64,000 bases of DNA from Sanguibacter inulinus (GTDB lineage: Bacteria > Actinomycetota > Actinomycetes > Actinomycetales > Cellulomonadaceae), in NCBI RefSeq assembly GCF_013415325.1, contig NZ_JACBYE010000001.1, positions 1 to 64,000 of the forward strand, in the 5' to 3' direction. Positions 39,491-48,200 of the stretch are shown piece by piece. The notes beneath the pieces are model-generated. The model worked only from the letters and a program-made list of their open reading frames with translations, had not been told where the DNA came from and ran no database searches. How positions within the stretch are numbered: position 1 is the stretch's first letter; every line of letters begins with the position of its first letter. The position numbers and the translations under genes were made by a program.

Positions 39491-41010
39491 CAGGAGGTGC
39501 CACCCGCGGTCGTCGGACTGTCCGGCGCGGCGTCGGCGGCAGCTGTCGTGGCGCCGTCCGTGGGAGTCGGGGTCTCGCCGGTCCCCTCGGTGGCCGGTTC
39601 GTCGGTCGCTGCACCCTCGGGGGCGAGGTCCGCGACGCGCTGCCGGGCGTCGTCGAGCGACTTCGCTCGGATCGTGCGCTCGAGCTGGTTGATCTCGAAC
39701 CTGTCGAGGTCGGAGGCGACCACGTCGGAGGTCTCGTAGACCTCCGAGAGCTCGAGCGGGCCGATCGACTGGGAGATGCCCTGGAAGATGGTGACCTTGC
39801 CGTCGGCGAGGCCGACGTAGTACTGCGTCTGCGTCCAGCGGTAGCCGAAGAACGCGCCGGTGCCGACGATCGCGAGCAGCACGACGAGGGAGACGAGGGT
39901 CCAGGCCCACCGGCCGCGGCCGGTCTCTTCCTCGAGCTCGGTCGACGAGATGCCGGTCCCGCGCTTGGCCTCGGCCTTCGCGGCCTTGGCGTCGGCGCGC
40001 TCCTGGGCTCGTGCTGCCTTCTTCTCGGAGCGGCTGAGCGCCCCGGGTGTCGCCGTCGCGACCTCGACGGTCTCGTCCGGCTCGGAGACGGCCGCGTCGG
40101 GTGCAGCCGGCGACTGCTGGGACGACTCGGCGAGGGCGCCGACGGTCGCGCGCGCCTCGGCGAGCAGGGCTGCCGCCCGGGCAGCAGGACCGTCGACGGC
40201 TGTCGTCGGTGCGTCGCGGGTGATCGCGACTGATCCGACCACCTGCACGCCGGAGTCGGGCGCTGCGCCGTCCGGGAGGTCGTCGAGGTCGAGCACGTCG
40301 GCGACGATGCAGGTGATGTTGTCCGACCCGCCGGCACGCAGCGCGAGCTGGACGAGCCGCTCGGCGCAGGCGGTCACGTCGGTGTTCTCGACCATGGTGC
40401 GCTCGATCGTCTCGAGGCTGACCATGCCGCTCAACCCGTCAGAGCACAGCAGCCAGCGGTCGCCCGGGTGTGCCTCGCGGACGGAGAGGTCGGGGCTGAG
40501 GTCGAGGTCGAAGTCGCCGAGGACCCGCATGACGACAGAGCGCTGCGGGTGGTGCTCGGCCTCCTCGGCGGTGATCTTGCCGGTGTCGACGAGGTGCTGG
40601 ACGAAGGTGTGGTCCTTGGTCACCTGGCTCAGCTGGCCGCCGCGGAGCAGATAGCCCCGGGAGTCGCCCATGTGGGCCATCGCCAGCTTGTTGCCCGAGC
40701 GCAGCAGGGCGGTCACCGTCGTGCCCATGCCGGAGAGCTCGGAGTCTTCGCGAGCCCTGCGGACGAGTTCGAGCCGTGCGGTCTCGATGGCCTCGCCGAG
40801 GCGCTCGAGGATCTCTGAGGACCCGAAGGCCTCACCGTCGAGGGGAGCCAGGGAGGCGACCGCGAGAGACGACGCGATGTCTCCGCCCGCGTGCCCACCC
40901 ATGCCGTCGGCTACGAGCAGCAGGTGCGGGCCGGCGTAGGCAGAGTCCTGGTTGTTGGACCTGACGAGTCCGACGTCGGACAGCGCGGCGTAGCGCAAGG
41001 CGATGGTCAT
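39490..41010 (-). CDS. pstP: PP2C-family Ser/Thr phosphatase PstP
   Basis: A 506-residue phosphatase opposing PknA/PknB. The PP2C catalytic domain (about 5-240) shows RSNNQDSAY, VADGMGGHAGGD, GMGTTV, MGDSRGY, DG and GGSDNITCIV with the metal-binding aspartates. A long linker follows (about 245-375, with an Arg/Lys/Ala-rich EKKAARAQERADAKAAKAEAK), then one membrane helix (WTLVSLVVLLAIVGTGAFFGY) and an outside domain. It sits 3 bp after fhaB in the operon. Confidence 0.96.
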   Translation of the reverse strand: MTIALRYAALSDVGLVRSNNQDSAYAGPHLLLVADGMGGHAGGDIASSLAVASLAPLDGEAFGSSEILERLGEAIETARLELVRRAREDSELSGMGTTVTALLRSGNKLAMAHMGDSRGYLLRGGQLSQVTKDHTFVQHLVDTGKITAEEAEHHPQRSVVMRVLGDFDLDLSPDLSVREAHPGDRWLLCSDGLSGMVSLETIERTMVENTDVTACAERLVQLALRAGGSDNITCIVADVLDLDDLPDGAAPDSGVQVVGSVAITRDAPTTAVDGPAARAAALLAEARATVGALAESSQQSPAAPDAAVSEPDETVEVATATPGALSRSEKKAARAQERADAKAAKAEAKRGTGISSTELEEETGRGRWAWTLVSLVVLLAIVGTGAFFGYRWTQTQYYVGLADGKVTIFQGISQSIGPLELSEVYETSDVVASDLDRFEINQLERTIRAKSLDDARQRVADLAPEGAATDEPATEGTGETPTPTDGATTAAADAAPDSPTTAGGTS

Positions 41011-41013
41011 GGC

Positions 41014-41496
41014 CTACCTCTGCAGCTCGACGACGCTCTGACCGATGCGCACCTGGGTCCCCGGCGACAGCGGGGTCGGGGCCGACACACGCTGGTTGCC
41101 GATGAAGGTGCCGTTCGTGGAGCCCAGGTCCTCGAGGACCCACTGGTCGCCGGACGGGAAGATCCGGGCGTGGCGGGAGGAGGAGTAGTCGTCGTCGAGC
41201 ACGAGGGTGCAGCTCGGCGCGCGCCCGATGAGGATCGCGGAGCTGGTGAGGGGGAGCGTGGTGCCGCGCAGCGGTCCCTCGCTCACGACGAGCCGGGTGG
41301 GCCGGTTCTTGCTCTGGGCGGGGGCCGCAGGGGCCGGTGCGGTCACGGTGCCGACGCCCGTCTCGTGCGAGCCCTTGCGGGTGGTGATGCGGGTGCCGTA
41401 GAGGTCGTGGCGCAGGACGCGCACGACGGAGTAGACGAACAGCCACAGCAAGACCAGGTAACCCAGCCGCAGCAGGGTGATCGTCAGCTCGTTCAT
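41014..41496 (-). CDS. fhaB: FHA-domain membrane-anchored protein FhaB (FipA-like)
   Basis: A 160-residue protein with an N-terminal membrane helix (LLRLGYLVLLWLFVYSVVRVL) and a C-terminal FHA domain (about 75-155: IGRAPSCTLVLDDDYSSSRHARI, LEDLGSTNGTFI) that binds phosphothreonine peptides. It connects kinase signalling to the divisome. I chose the ATG at 41496; a GTG at 41517 would add 7 residues and overlap fhaA. Confidence 0.92.
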   Translation of the reverse strand: MNELTITLLRLGYLVLLWLFVYSVVRVLRHDLYGTRITTRKGSHETGVGTVTAPAPAAPAQSKNRPTRLVVSEGPLRGTTLPLTSSAILIGRAPSCTLVLDDDYSSSRHARIFPSGDQWVLEDLGSTNGTFIGNQRVSAPTPLSPGTQVRIGQSVVELQR

Positions 41497-41506
41497 CCGG
41501 GGCAGG

Positions 41507-42226
41507 TCACCATTCACCGTCGGCAGAGTCGTCGGCGACCCCGGTCCAGAACATGATGCGCGTCCGGCCGATGGTCAGCGAGTTCCCGTCGAGCAGCGTC
41601 GCGGCCGGGACCTGGTGGCCCTCGACGTACAGGCCGTTGGTCGAGCCCATGTCTGTCGCGACCACGCCGTCGGGTGTCACGCGGATCTCGAGGTGCCGGC
41701 GTGAGACGCCCGGGTCGTCGACGACGATGTCGGCCTCGGCGCCTCGGCCGATCACTGTCACGGGGCCCGTCAGCAGGTAGCGCTGGCCGTCGATGTCGAC
41801 GAGCGGGTGGCGTGAGCTCGGGGTCGCTCCGGCGCTCGCGGGGGCGACGGCTCCGCGGACGGTCGACGACCTGACCTCGAAGCGGCCGGTCTCGAGACCC
41901 TCGACCTCTTCGAAGGTGACGGTCACGGCACCGACGAAGGCGTAGTGCTGCGTCCCGGCGTACTGGGTGACGTTCGCGGCGAGCTCGTCGGCGAGGGGCT
42001 CCGCGCCCCAGCTCTCGATCTGCGCGAAGTCGTCGACCGACAGCTGGATGGTGAACTCGTTGGGTACCACCGTGCGGTCGCGGTCCACGGCTGCGGCGCG
42101 GTCGTCCACCTCGCGGCGGAGCGCGCTCGCCAGCTCGACGGGCTTCAGCTCGCTTCGGAAGACGCGGGCGAACGTGTTGTTCACAGCGCGCTCGACGCTC
42201 TTCTCGAACCTGTCGAGAACTCCCAT
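41507..42226 (-). CDS. fhaA: FHA-domain protein FhaA (DUF3662 + FHA)
   Basis: A 239-residue cytoplasmic protein and first gene of the kinase/wall operon. The N-terminal DUF3662 domain (about 1-115) begins MGVLDRFEKSVERAVNNTFA. The C-terminal FHA domain (about 145-235) has VIGRGAEADIVVDDPGVSRRHLEI and MGSTNGLYVEG. Known homologues bind the kinase-phosphorylated MviN/MurJ pseudokinase domain. The ATG at 42226 has a near-perfect GGAGGAGGTGA ribosome binding site, which decides the start over upstream options. Confidence 0.95.
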   Translation of the reverse strand: MGVLDRFEKSVERAVNNTFARVFRSELKPVELASALRREVDDRAAAVDRDRTVVPNEFTIQLSVDDFAQIESWGAEPLADELAANVTQYAGTQHYAFVGAVTVTFEEVEGLETGRFEVRSSTVRGAVAPASAGATPSSRHPLVDIDGQRYLLTGPVTVIGRGAEADIVVDDPGVSRRHLEIRVTPDGVVATDMGSTNGLYVEGHQVPAATLLDGNSLTIGRTRIMFWTGVADDSADGEW

Positions 42227-42423
42227 GTCACCTCCTCCGATCGTGCTGCGCGGACCGTCGGCGGACGGCACGCAGGCCCGTGTGCTGGACCTATGATGGC
42301 TGAGGAGCGACCGGTTACCGGTCGCGACTCGCACTGCTACGTCGTCCCATCGTATAGACAGTTGGGTCGACGGTGCGTGGATGCACAGGGTTCAGCGTAG
42401 ACGTGATAAGTTCTCTGAGTCTC

Positions 42424-42506
42424 GCGTGAGTGGCGGAATGGCAGACGCGCTGGCTTCAGGTGCCAGTGTCCGTAAGGACGTGGGGGTTCAAGTCCCCCCT
42501 CACGCA
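42424..42506 (+). tRNA. tRNA-Leu (anticodon CAG)
   Basis: An 83-nt class II tRNA. Acceptor GCGTGAG pairs with CTCACGC and the discriminator is A. Anticodon stem CTGGC/GCCAG has loop TTCAGGT with CAG at 42457-42459. A variable arm (TGTCCGTAAGGACG) is present. CCA is not encoded. Confidence 0.97.
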
Positions 42507-42529
42507 CGTAGGTCCGTCTTGACGGACAT

Positions 42530-42566
42530 CAGAAGGCCCCGACCGGTTTCCGGTCGGGGCCTTCTG
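42530..42566 (+). terminator. terminator after tRNA-Leu
   Basis: A 17-bp perfect stem (42530-42546 with 42550-42566) has a TTT loop. A smaller hairpin GTCCGTC/GACGGAC precedes it (42512-42527). Confidence 0.85.
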
Positions 42567-42788
42567 CGTCGTCAGGCCGTGCTCTCCCGCGGGTTGCTGC
42601 GGTTCTCGGGCTCGGCACACGGCCGGGTGGCGCCCTGCGCCTGCTCCGCCGGGCCGTCGCCGAGGGGGCCAGGGCGCTGGCCCGCCACCCGACCGTGCGC
42701 AGGTGGCCCGTCGGGGCGGTCGCTTGCACGCGCGATCTTCACCCGCAGCGGCCGGGGAGGGGCTGTGCAGGCGGTGTGCCGGACTGCT

Positions 42789-42849
42789 CTCGCGCGCCGA
42801 CCGGATCCGCACAGGGTCTCCCCTCGACAGGTCCCGGGCGGCGCGCGAG
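42789..42849 (-). terminator. possible terminator arms after the glycerol dehydrogenase gene
   Basis: CTCGCGCGCCG (42789-42799) and CGGCGCGCGAG (42839-42849) are an 11-bp perfect inverted repeat with a 39-nt loop just past the stop codon. The remaining 42567-42788 holds nothing I can support. Confidence 0.35.
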
Positions 42850-42856
42850 CGAGGCG

Positions 42857-44008
42857 TCAGTGCGCCGTGTAGAAGACTGGCTCGGGCAGACCTGCCTCGG
42901 CACGGACCTGTCGGGAGTAGCCCTCGATCGAGCGCAGGGCGTCGACCACGTCGGCCGCGGTGACGGGGAAGGGCATGTTGTGGATCGTCTCGCCCTCGAC
43001 CACGGAGAGCTCGGCCACGCGCTGCAGGTCTTCGACGTCGGTGGTCTTGAGGCCGATCTCGGTCAGGGTGTTCGGCAGACCCACCTTCGTGGTGAAGATG
43101 ATGAAGTCGCGGATCTCCTCGGTCGGTGCGCCCTCGAGCACGAGCTGGGCGAGCGAGCCGATGTTGACCTTCTGCCCGTGCGTCAGCCCGTGCGTCTGCG
43201 GGGCGGCGGTCAGGCCGTTGTGGATCGCGTGGGCCGCGGCGAGGCCGCCAGACTCGAAGCCGAGACCCGAGAGCAGGGTGTTGGCCTCGACGAGCTTCTC
43301 GACCGCGGGGGTCACGAGGTCGTCCTGGACTGCCGCGATGGCTGGCAGGGCGTTCTCCCAGATGAGGTCCCACGAGAGCCTGGCCAGCGCGAGAGCCGTC
43401 TCGGTCTGGAGACCACCCGCCATCGTGGTCGCGTGCGCTCGCTGGGTGGCCCGTGCCTCGAGCCAGGTGGCGAGGGCGTCACCGACACCCGCGACGAGGA
43501 ACTTCACCGGGGCGTTCGCGACGAGCTGGGTGTCGACCAGCACGAGGTCCGGGTTGTGCGGGAAGAACCTGTACTCCTCGAACTCGCCCTCCTCCGTGTA
43601 GATCACCGAGAGCGCAGAGGCCGGGGCGTCGGTCGACGCGACCGTCGGTGCTGACACCCAGCGGATCCCCGCGAGGTGGCCTGCGGCCTTCACGGCGTCG
43701 ATGGTGCTGCCACCACCGATGCCGATCGCCACGTCGGCGCCGGCGTCCTGGATCGCCGTGACGAGACGGTCGACCTCACCCTTGGTGGCGTAGCGGCCGA
43801 AGGACTCGCGGACCACCGTCAGCCCCGCAGCCTCGAAGGACGCCCTCACCTGCTCTTCCACGATGCCCCAGACGACGTCGTCCGCGACGACGATCGGGGT
43901 CGTGCCGATCGGCGCCGTGAACTCGCCGAGCCGGGCGATCGCGCCCTTCGCCTGGACGTAGCGTCCGGGGCTGATGACTGTGCGGACGGGAATGGCAGAG
44001 GCGGACAT
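42857..44008 (-). CDS. iron-containing alcohol dehydrogenase, glycerol dehydrogenase type
   Basis: A 383-residue group III alcohol dehydrogenase resembling GldA, which oxidises glycerol to dihydroxyacetone with NAD. The nucleotide-binding GIGGGSTIDAVKAAGH lies at about 95-110 and APTVASTDAPASALSVIY at about 120-140. The metal ligands are an Asp in VGDALATWLEA and two His in GGLAAAHAIHNGL and THGLTHGQKV. The ATG at 44008 follows AAGGAGA. The substrate is not fixed by sequence. It is divergent from the wHTH-nucleotidyltransferase gene. Confidence 0.9.
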   Translation of the reverse strand: MSASAIPVRTVISPGRYVQAKGAIARLGEFTAPIGTTPIVVADDVVWGIVEEQVRASFEAAGLTVVRESFGRYATKGEVDRLVTAIQDAGADVAIGIGGGSTIDAVKAAGHLAGIRWVSAPTVASTDAPASALSVIYTEEGEFEEYRFFPHNPDLVLVDTQLVANAPVKFLVAGVGDALATWLEARATQRAHATTMAGGLQTETALALARLSWDLIWENALPAIAAVQDDLVTPAVEKLVEANTLLSGLGFESGGLAAAHAIHNGLTAAPQTHGLTHGQKVNIGSLAQLVLEGAPTEEIRDFIIFTTKVGLPNTLTEIGLKTTDVEDLQRVAELSVVEGETIHNMPFPVTAADVVDALRSIEGYSRQVRAEAGLPEPVFYTAH

Positions 44009-44191
44009 GGCATCTCCTTCGTGGCGGGATGTGCTGGTCCCTTCGACCCTAGGCTCCGGCGTCGGGGCGTGCCCAGCCTCGAGGGCGGAGAGTGCGGTTT
44101 CTCTCAGCGACCTGCCGCCGGCCTGCTGCTCGGGCCCGAGAAGGCGAGCGCCACCAGAAAGACTCGTTTGGTGAGTGATACGGTGCGTCAT

Positions 44192-44788
44192 ATGAGAACC
44201 GACGCACCCGCGTTGATGCCCATCTTCCGCTCCCAGCTGCAGGCGCGCCTGCTGCTCGAGGTGTTGACCTCTGCCGAGCCGCTCACGGCGTCACAGCTGG
44301 CACGCACGCTCGACGCCCCGGACGCCACGGTGTCGAGGGAGGTGCGCAGGCTGGTCGAGGCAGGGCTCGTCCGTGGTGAGAGGGTCGGACGGGCGCTGCG
44401 CCTCCACCCGGCTGTCGACAACCCCGCGACCGCGCCGCTGCGTCAGCTCTTGGTGGTGACCTTCGGGCCCGCCATGGTCCTGGAGAAGGCCCTCGCGGGC
44501 ATCGACGGGGTGCAGCACGCGTACATCCACGGCTCCTGGGCCGCGAGGTACCAGGGGGAGCCCGGAGGCCCGCCCGGAGACATCGACCTGGTGCTGATCG
44601 GTCGGCCGTCCCGGCGTGTGGTTGACACGGCACTCCAAGATCTCGAGGAAGAGCTGGGTCGCGAGGTCAACGCCACCTACGTGAGCCCGGAACGCTGGCA
44701 GGATGACGACGACCCGTTCATCAGGACAGTGCGCTCTCGACCGCTGGTCGCGCTGCGCCTGACCCCTGAGCTCGAGGAGGATGCGTGA
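44192..44788 (+). CDS. winged-helix DNA-binding domain fused to MNT nucleotidyltransferase (antitoxin candidate)
   Basis: A 198-residue protein. Residues about 10-75 form an ArsR-like winged helix (ASQLARTLDAPDATVSREVRRLVEAGLV). Residues about 95-190 form a minimal nucleotidyltransferase with the motif GSWAARYQ followed by DIDLVLIG. MNT proteins paired with HEPN proteins are known antitoxins that modify the toxin with nucleotides. Here the antitoxin carries its own DNA-binding domain, consistent with autoregulation. The ATG lies 10 nt after a TGATAC -10-like hexamer (44176-44181), so the mRNA may be leaderless. The stop overlaps the HEPN gene by 4 bp. Confidence 0.85.
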   Translation: MRTDAPALMPIFRSQLQARLLLEVLTSAEPLTASQLARTLDAPDATVSREVRRLVEAGLVRGERVGRALRLHPAVDNPATAPLRQLLVVTFGPAMVLEKALAGIDGVQHAYIHGSWAARYQGEPGGPPGDIDLVLIGRPSRRVVDTALQDLEEELGREVNATYVSPERWQDDDDPFIRTVRSRPLVALRLTPELEEDA

Positions 44789-45243
44789 GCTGGAACCCGG
44801 GGAGTGCCGAGATCGATGTGCTGCTGGAGCGAGGGAGGCTCGAGAAGGTGCCCCCTCATCTCGATGGCGCTCGCGGACTCGTCCAGCAGGCTCGCAACCA
44901 CCTCACCTCGGCACGGAGGATCGCGGACGACGACGTCGAGCTCGCCTACGACGGGCTGCACAGTGCCAACCGCAAAGCCCTGACCGCGGTGCTGCTCGCC
45001 CAGGGGCTGCGACCGACCCGAGACGGTGGGCACACTGCGGTGCACGAAGCTGTCAGGGCGCAGCTCGACCCGCCGCTCGGCAGTGTCTTGGCGCCCTACG
45101 GGAGGATCCGTCGGCAGCGCAACGACGGCGACTACCTTCACGAGCAGCCCGCGACACCAGAGGACGTCTGGCACGACCTCCCCCTGTGCGAAGAGATCGT
45201 CGACGCCATGGAGAAGATGCTCGGGCAGATGTCGGCCTACTGA
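44785..45243 (+). CDS. HEPN-domain protein (toxin candidate)
   Basis: A 152-residue helical protein with the HEPN pattern: N-terminal helices (LDGARGLVQQARNHLTSARRI), a central helix (AYDGLHSANRKALTAVLLAQG) and the catalytic-type motif RNDGDYLH (Arg-six residues-His), typical of HEPN ribonucleases. It resembles the actinobacterial SAV_6107-type HEPN group. The GTG start overlaps the wHTH-MNT stop (GTGA), so the two are co-translated like an antitoxin-toxin pair. RNase activity is inference. Confidence 0.8.
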   Translation: MSWNPGSAEIDVLLERGRLEKVPPHLDGARGLVQQARNHLTSARRIADDDVELAYDGLHSANRKALTAVLLAQGLRPTRDGGHTAVHEAVRAQLDPPLGSVLAPYGRIRRQRNDGDYLHEQPATPEDVWHDLPLCEEIVDAMEKMLGQMSAY

Positions 45244-45270
45244 TCTCTGCGCGAGGTCAGAGCATGTCTC

Positions 45271-46236
45271 TCAGCAGGTGACGAAGGTGTACCCCGGGTC
45301 GCCGGGCAGGCTCAGCGGGCGGTCGCGCCCCACGACGGGGATCGCGTCGTCGCCATGGCCGTGGTCGGCGCACGAGGTCTCGAGCAGGTCGGCGAAGTCG
45401 GGGGCGTCGTCGTAGACGATCTCGATCACCTGGCGGCCGTAGACCGCCGTGTAGTCGCCGCACTCGTCGTACACGGCGCAGTCTTCGGCGACGGCCAGGT
45501 CGAAGCCGGCGGCCTTGCCCCGGTCGCCCAGCTCGACGGTGTTCTTCTGGGCGATCGCCATGCCTGCGGCGTGCGCCCGCTCTACCAGCAGCGACGCGAG
45601 AGCGAGGTTGTCTGCCTCGGTGAGGAGTCCGTGCGAGCGGGTGTACGAGTCGAGGTTGTCGGGCTCGACGGCGTCGAAGCCCTTCTCCGCGCAGGTGTCC
45701 ACCTGCTCCCCGAGGATCTCTGCGATCGCCTCGCGCTTCTCGGCCGTCGACGTGTCGAGCAGCAGCTCGTCCGGCCAGTCTGGGTCTTCGAGAGGGGCGC
45801 CGTCGACGTGCAGCACGAGGTCGGGGTGGTCGGAGAGCCAGGCCTCGGAGTCGCCAGGCTGGGTCTGGAACCCGTTGACATAGCAGAGGTCGTAGCCGAG
45901 GCCGGCTGGCTCCGCGGTGACGTCCCGGACGACCACGGTGACGCCCTGGGGCGGGTCGTACGCCCCGCCGAGCTGGTAGTCGACCTGCGCGCCTGCAGGA
46001 AGCAGGCTGACCTCGGGACGGGCGGTGCTGCTGGTTGCCCCGGAGCTGCCGGCATCGTCGGGCACCGGTCCGACGGTGGCTGAGGTTGCGGGGACCTGGT
46101 CGTCGGTGTCGTCAGGTGCGGGGTCCGTGGCGCAGCCTGCGAGCACGACGGTCAGGGCTGCGCAGAGAAGCATCCACCCGTGGCGTGTCCGCCGGTCAGC
46201 TCGTCGGGGCGGGTGAGGTGCGGGTGCGACAGACAT
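45271..46236 (-). CDS. endo alpha-1,4-polygalactosaminidase-like (GH114-type) lipoprotein
   Basis: A 321-residue lipoprotein. The signal sequence has an Arg-rich n-region (PPRRADRRTRHGW), a hydrophobic core and the lipobox LAGC. After a Ser/Thr/Pro linker, a GH114-like TIM-barrel begins at about 80. Recognisable pieces are LCYVNGFQTQPGDSEAW, GFDAVEPDNLDSY (catalytic-type acid) and MAIAQKNTVEL. The family cleaves galactosamine-rich exopolysaccharide, but the substrate here is unknown. The ATG at 46236 gives a normal signal peptide. It is convergent with the HEPN gene across only 27 bp. Confidence 0.82.
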   Translation of the reverse strand: MSVAPAPHPPRRADRRTRHGWMLLCAALTVVLAGCATDPAPDDTDDQVPATSATVGPVPDDAGSSGATSSTARPEVSLLPAGAQVDYQLGGAYDPPQGVTVVVRDVTAEPAGLGYDLCYVNGFQTQPGDSEAWLSDHPDLVLHVDGAPLEDPDWPDELLLDTSTAEKREAIAEILGEQVDTCAEKGFDAVEPDNLDSYTRSHGLLTEADNLALASLLVERAHAAGMAIAQKNTVELGDRGKAAGFDLAVAEDCAVYDECGDYTAVYGRQVIEIVYDDAPDFADLLETSCADHGHGDDAIPVVGRDRPLSLPGDPGYTFVTC

Positions 46237-46394
46237 GGGCACCAGTATGCGGGTGGTGCGACGGGCGAACCGGTCGCGGTCTCGTCCGGCCTCCCGTGGC
46301 TGGACCGGCCTCCCCACGACCGGTCCGGGCCTGGCGGTGGTCGACAGGTGACAGGACGGGGCGTAGGACGCCGGGCCCGCCCTCCGGTGAGAGA

Positions 46395-46435
46395 CGACGA
46401 CGGCCGGCCCCGGGGTAGGGGACCGGCCGTCGTCG
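46395..46435 (-). terminator. hairpin after the small lipoprotein gene
   Basis: CGACGACGGCCGG (46395-46407) pairs with CCGGCCGTCGTCG (46423-46435), extended inward by C/G pairs. It ends the minus-strand gene stopping at 46474. Confidence 0.75.
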
Positions 46436-46473
46436 CGATCCGGGCGCCGGCTGGGCCGCCCGCGACCGGAGGG

Positions 46474-46926
46474 TCAGGCTGCGGGGACCGTGTACCCGGC
46501 GTCCTCGCAGGCCGTGGTGAGCTCTGCGGTGGCTGTCGTGATCGCCTCGGCGTCGACGGTCACGTCGGGCGTGCCCGAGCCGGCGGCCGAGACCACGGCG
46601 CCGAGCGGGGAGCGCAGGCCCTCGATGGCCGACGCGAGGTCGGTCGGGGACTTCGCGATCGCACCGACGAGCTCCTGACGCAGGTCGGAGACCTGGGTCA
46701 GCACGGTCTCGTCGACAGCGACACCCGCGAGGGCGGTGAGCTGGCTGACGATGCTGTCCTCACCACCGTCGAACAGCGTGCCGCAGACGGCGACAGGGTC
46801 CTTCGAGACGGCCTCGGCGGTCGCCGCGGCCGGGGCCGAGGTCGTCTCCGTCGAGCTGGAGTCGTCGGTGCCCGAACAGGCAGAAAGCAGAACCAATGAA
46901 CACATAACCAGAGCAATCCTCTTCAT
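46474..46926 (-). CDS. small lipoprotein of unknown function
   Basis: A 150-residue protein with a lipoprotein signal (MKRIALVMCSLVLLSAC; lipidation Cys at 17). A Ser/Thr/Ala linker (18-40) follows, then a helical domain with two cysteines (VAVCGTLFDG and TTACEDAGYTV) that could form a disulfide. I do not recognise the family. It stands alone with its own terminator. Confidence 0.8.
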   Translation of the reverse strand: MKRIALVMCSLVLLSACSGTDDSSSTETTSAPAAATAEAVSKDPVAVCGTLFDGGEDSIVSQLTALAGVAVDETVLTQVSDLRQELVGAIAKSPTDLASAIEGLRSPLGAVVSAAGSGTPDVTVDAEAITTATAELTTACEDAGYTVPAA

Positions 46927-47069
46927 ACAGTCATCGTATCTGCGGCTGGCCAGCGAATATTCGGGACTGTGGACGGCCTGCGGAGACGAATGGGCTGAGA
47001 AGGGGGCAGAAGGGCCTGGGGAGGTGGCCCCGGAGCTCTCGGCTGCTCAGCTCTGGTGTGTGTGCTCGG

Positions 47070-48200
47070 TCACCTCGGGAGCAGCGAGCCGGGGAGCAGC
47101 GCGCCCGCGAGCAGGCGCAGCGTCTCCTCGCGGGTCTCGACCCGGCGGGGGTCGCTGCCGACGTAGGCGGAGGAGACGGGCGAGATCATGATCTCGTCGG
47201 TCCTGACCATCTCGGCGAGCTCACGGACCTTCGCGGCTGCGACGTCCGGGGTGCCGATCGCCCACGAGCCGCGGATCGCCTGGGCGATGCCGGCGTGCTC
47301 TGGGGCGATGCCCTCGCGCTCGGCGTCCTCGACCAGCTCTTGCGGCTCGAGGCCCTGGCCTGTCCGCAGCCGGATCATCGACCGGATGTAGGGGAGCGCC
47401 CGGCGCTCGGCCTCCTCGGCGGTCTCCGCGACGACGGCGTTGATGATGCCGAAGGTCTTGGGCTCCGCGAGATGCTCCGAGGGACGGAAGGCGGCGCGGT
47501 AGGTCTGCATCGCCTCGCGGGTGCCCTGCCCGGCGAAGTGGTGCGCGAACACGTACGGCAGCCCGAGGGCCGCGGCGAGCTGCGCCGAGTACATGGAGGA
47601 GCCGAGCAGCCACGTCTCGGGTGCCGAGGTCGCGTGCGGGGTCGCCCTCAGCGGATAGCTGCGGCCGCGCAGGTCGAGGACCATGCCACCGGGGGACATG
47701 AGCTCGATGGTGTCGCGGACGTCGTCCGGGAAGGTGTCGACCGAGCTGCTGCCCTGGGCCGCGCCCGACCGCAGCATGTGGCTGGTCACGGGGTCGGAGC
47801 CGGGAGCGCGGCCGATGCCGAGGTCGATGCGCCCCGGGAACGCTGCCTCGAGGACGGCGAACTGCTCGGCGACGGCGAGCGGCGCGTGGTTGGGGAGCAT
47901 GACCCCGCCCGACCCGACGCGGATCTGCTGCGTGGCCGAGGCCAGCAGCGCGAGCAAGACAGGCGGGGTGGTCGAGGCCACCGCGGGCATGTTGTGGTGC
48001 TCGGCGATCCAGTAGCGCCGGAACCCGAGCTCGTCGGCCGTCTGCGCCAGACGGGTGCTCGCGGCGATCGCGTCAGCAGAGGTCTGGTCTGTCCTGACGG
48101 GGATGAGGTCGAGGACGGAGAGTGCAGAGACAGAGGGGACAGGGGTGCTGTCGACGGGCGCGGGGTCCACCGGCGTGCCAGTGGTGGGGTTGGTGCTCAC
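47070..48200 (-). CDS. luciferase-like (LLM class) flavin-dependent oxidoreductase
   Basis: A 376-residue TIM-barrel monooxygenase of the bacterial luciferase-like superfamily, using FMN or F420. Motifs are YWIAEHHNMPAVASTTPPVLLALLA, GSGGVMLPNHAPLAVAEQFAVLEAAFPGRIDLGIGRAPG and, near the C-terminus, DEIMISPVSSAYVG. The first 28 residues are a Pro/Thr/Val-rich leader. The GTG start at 48200 abuts the stop of the upstream membrane protein with no gap, so they form an operon. The substrate is unknown. Confidence 0.9.
   Translation of the reverse strand: MSTNPTTGTPVDPAPVDSTPVPSVSALSVLDLIPVRTDQTSADAIAASTRLAQTADELGFRRYWIAEHHNMPAVASTTPPVLLALLASATQQIRVGSGGVMLPNHAPLAVAEQFAVLEAAFPGRIDLGIGRAPGSDPVTSHMLRSGAAQGSSSVDTFPDDVRDTIELMSPGGMVLDLRGRSYPLRATPHATSAPETWLLGSSMYSAQLAAALGLPYVFAHHFAGQGTREAMQTYRAAFRPSEHLAEPKTFGIINAVVAETAEEAERRALPYIRSMIRLRTGQGLEPQELVEDAEREGIAPEHAGIAQAIRGSWAIGTPDVAAAKVRELAEMVRTDEIMISPVSSAYVGSDPRRVETREETLRLLAGALLPGSLLPR

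Noticed and set aside
42567..42788. Possible small gene after tRNA-Leu
   Set aside because: Frames through this stretch are shadows with no motif or ribosome binding site.
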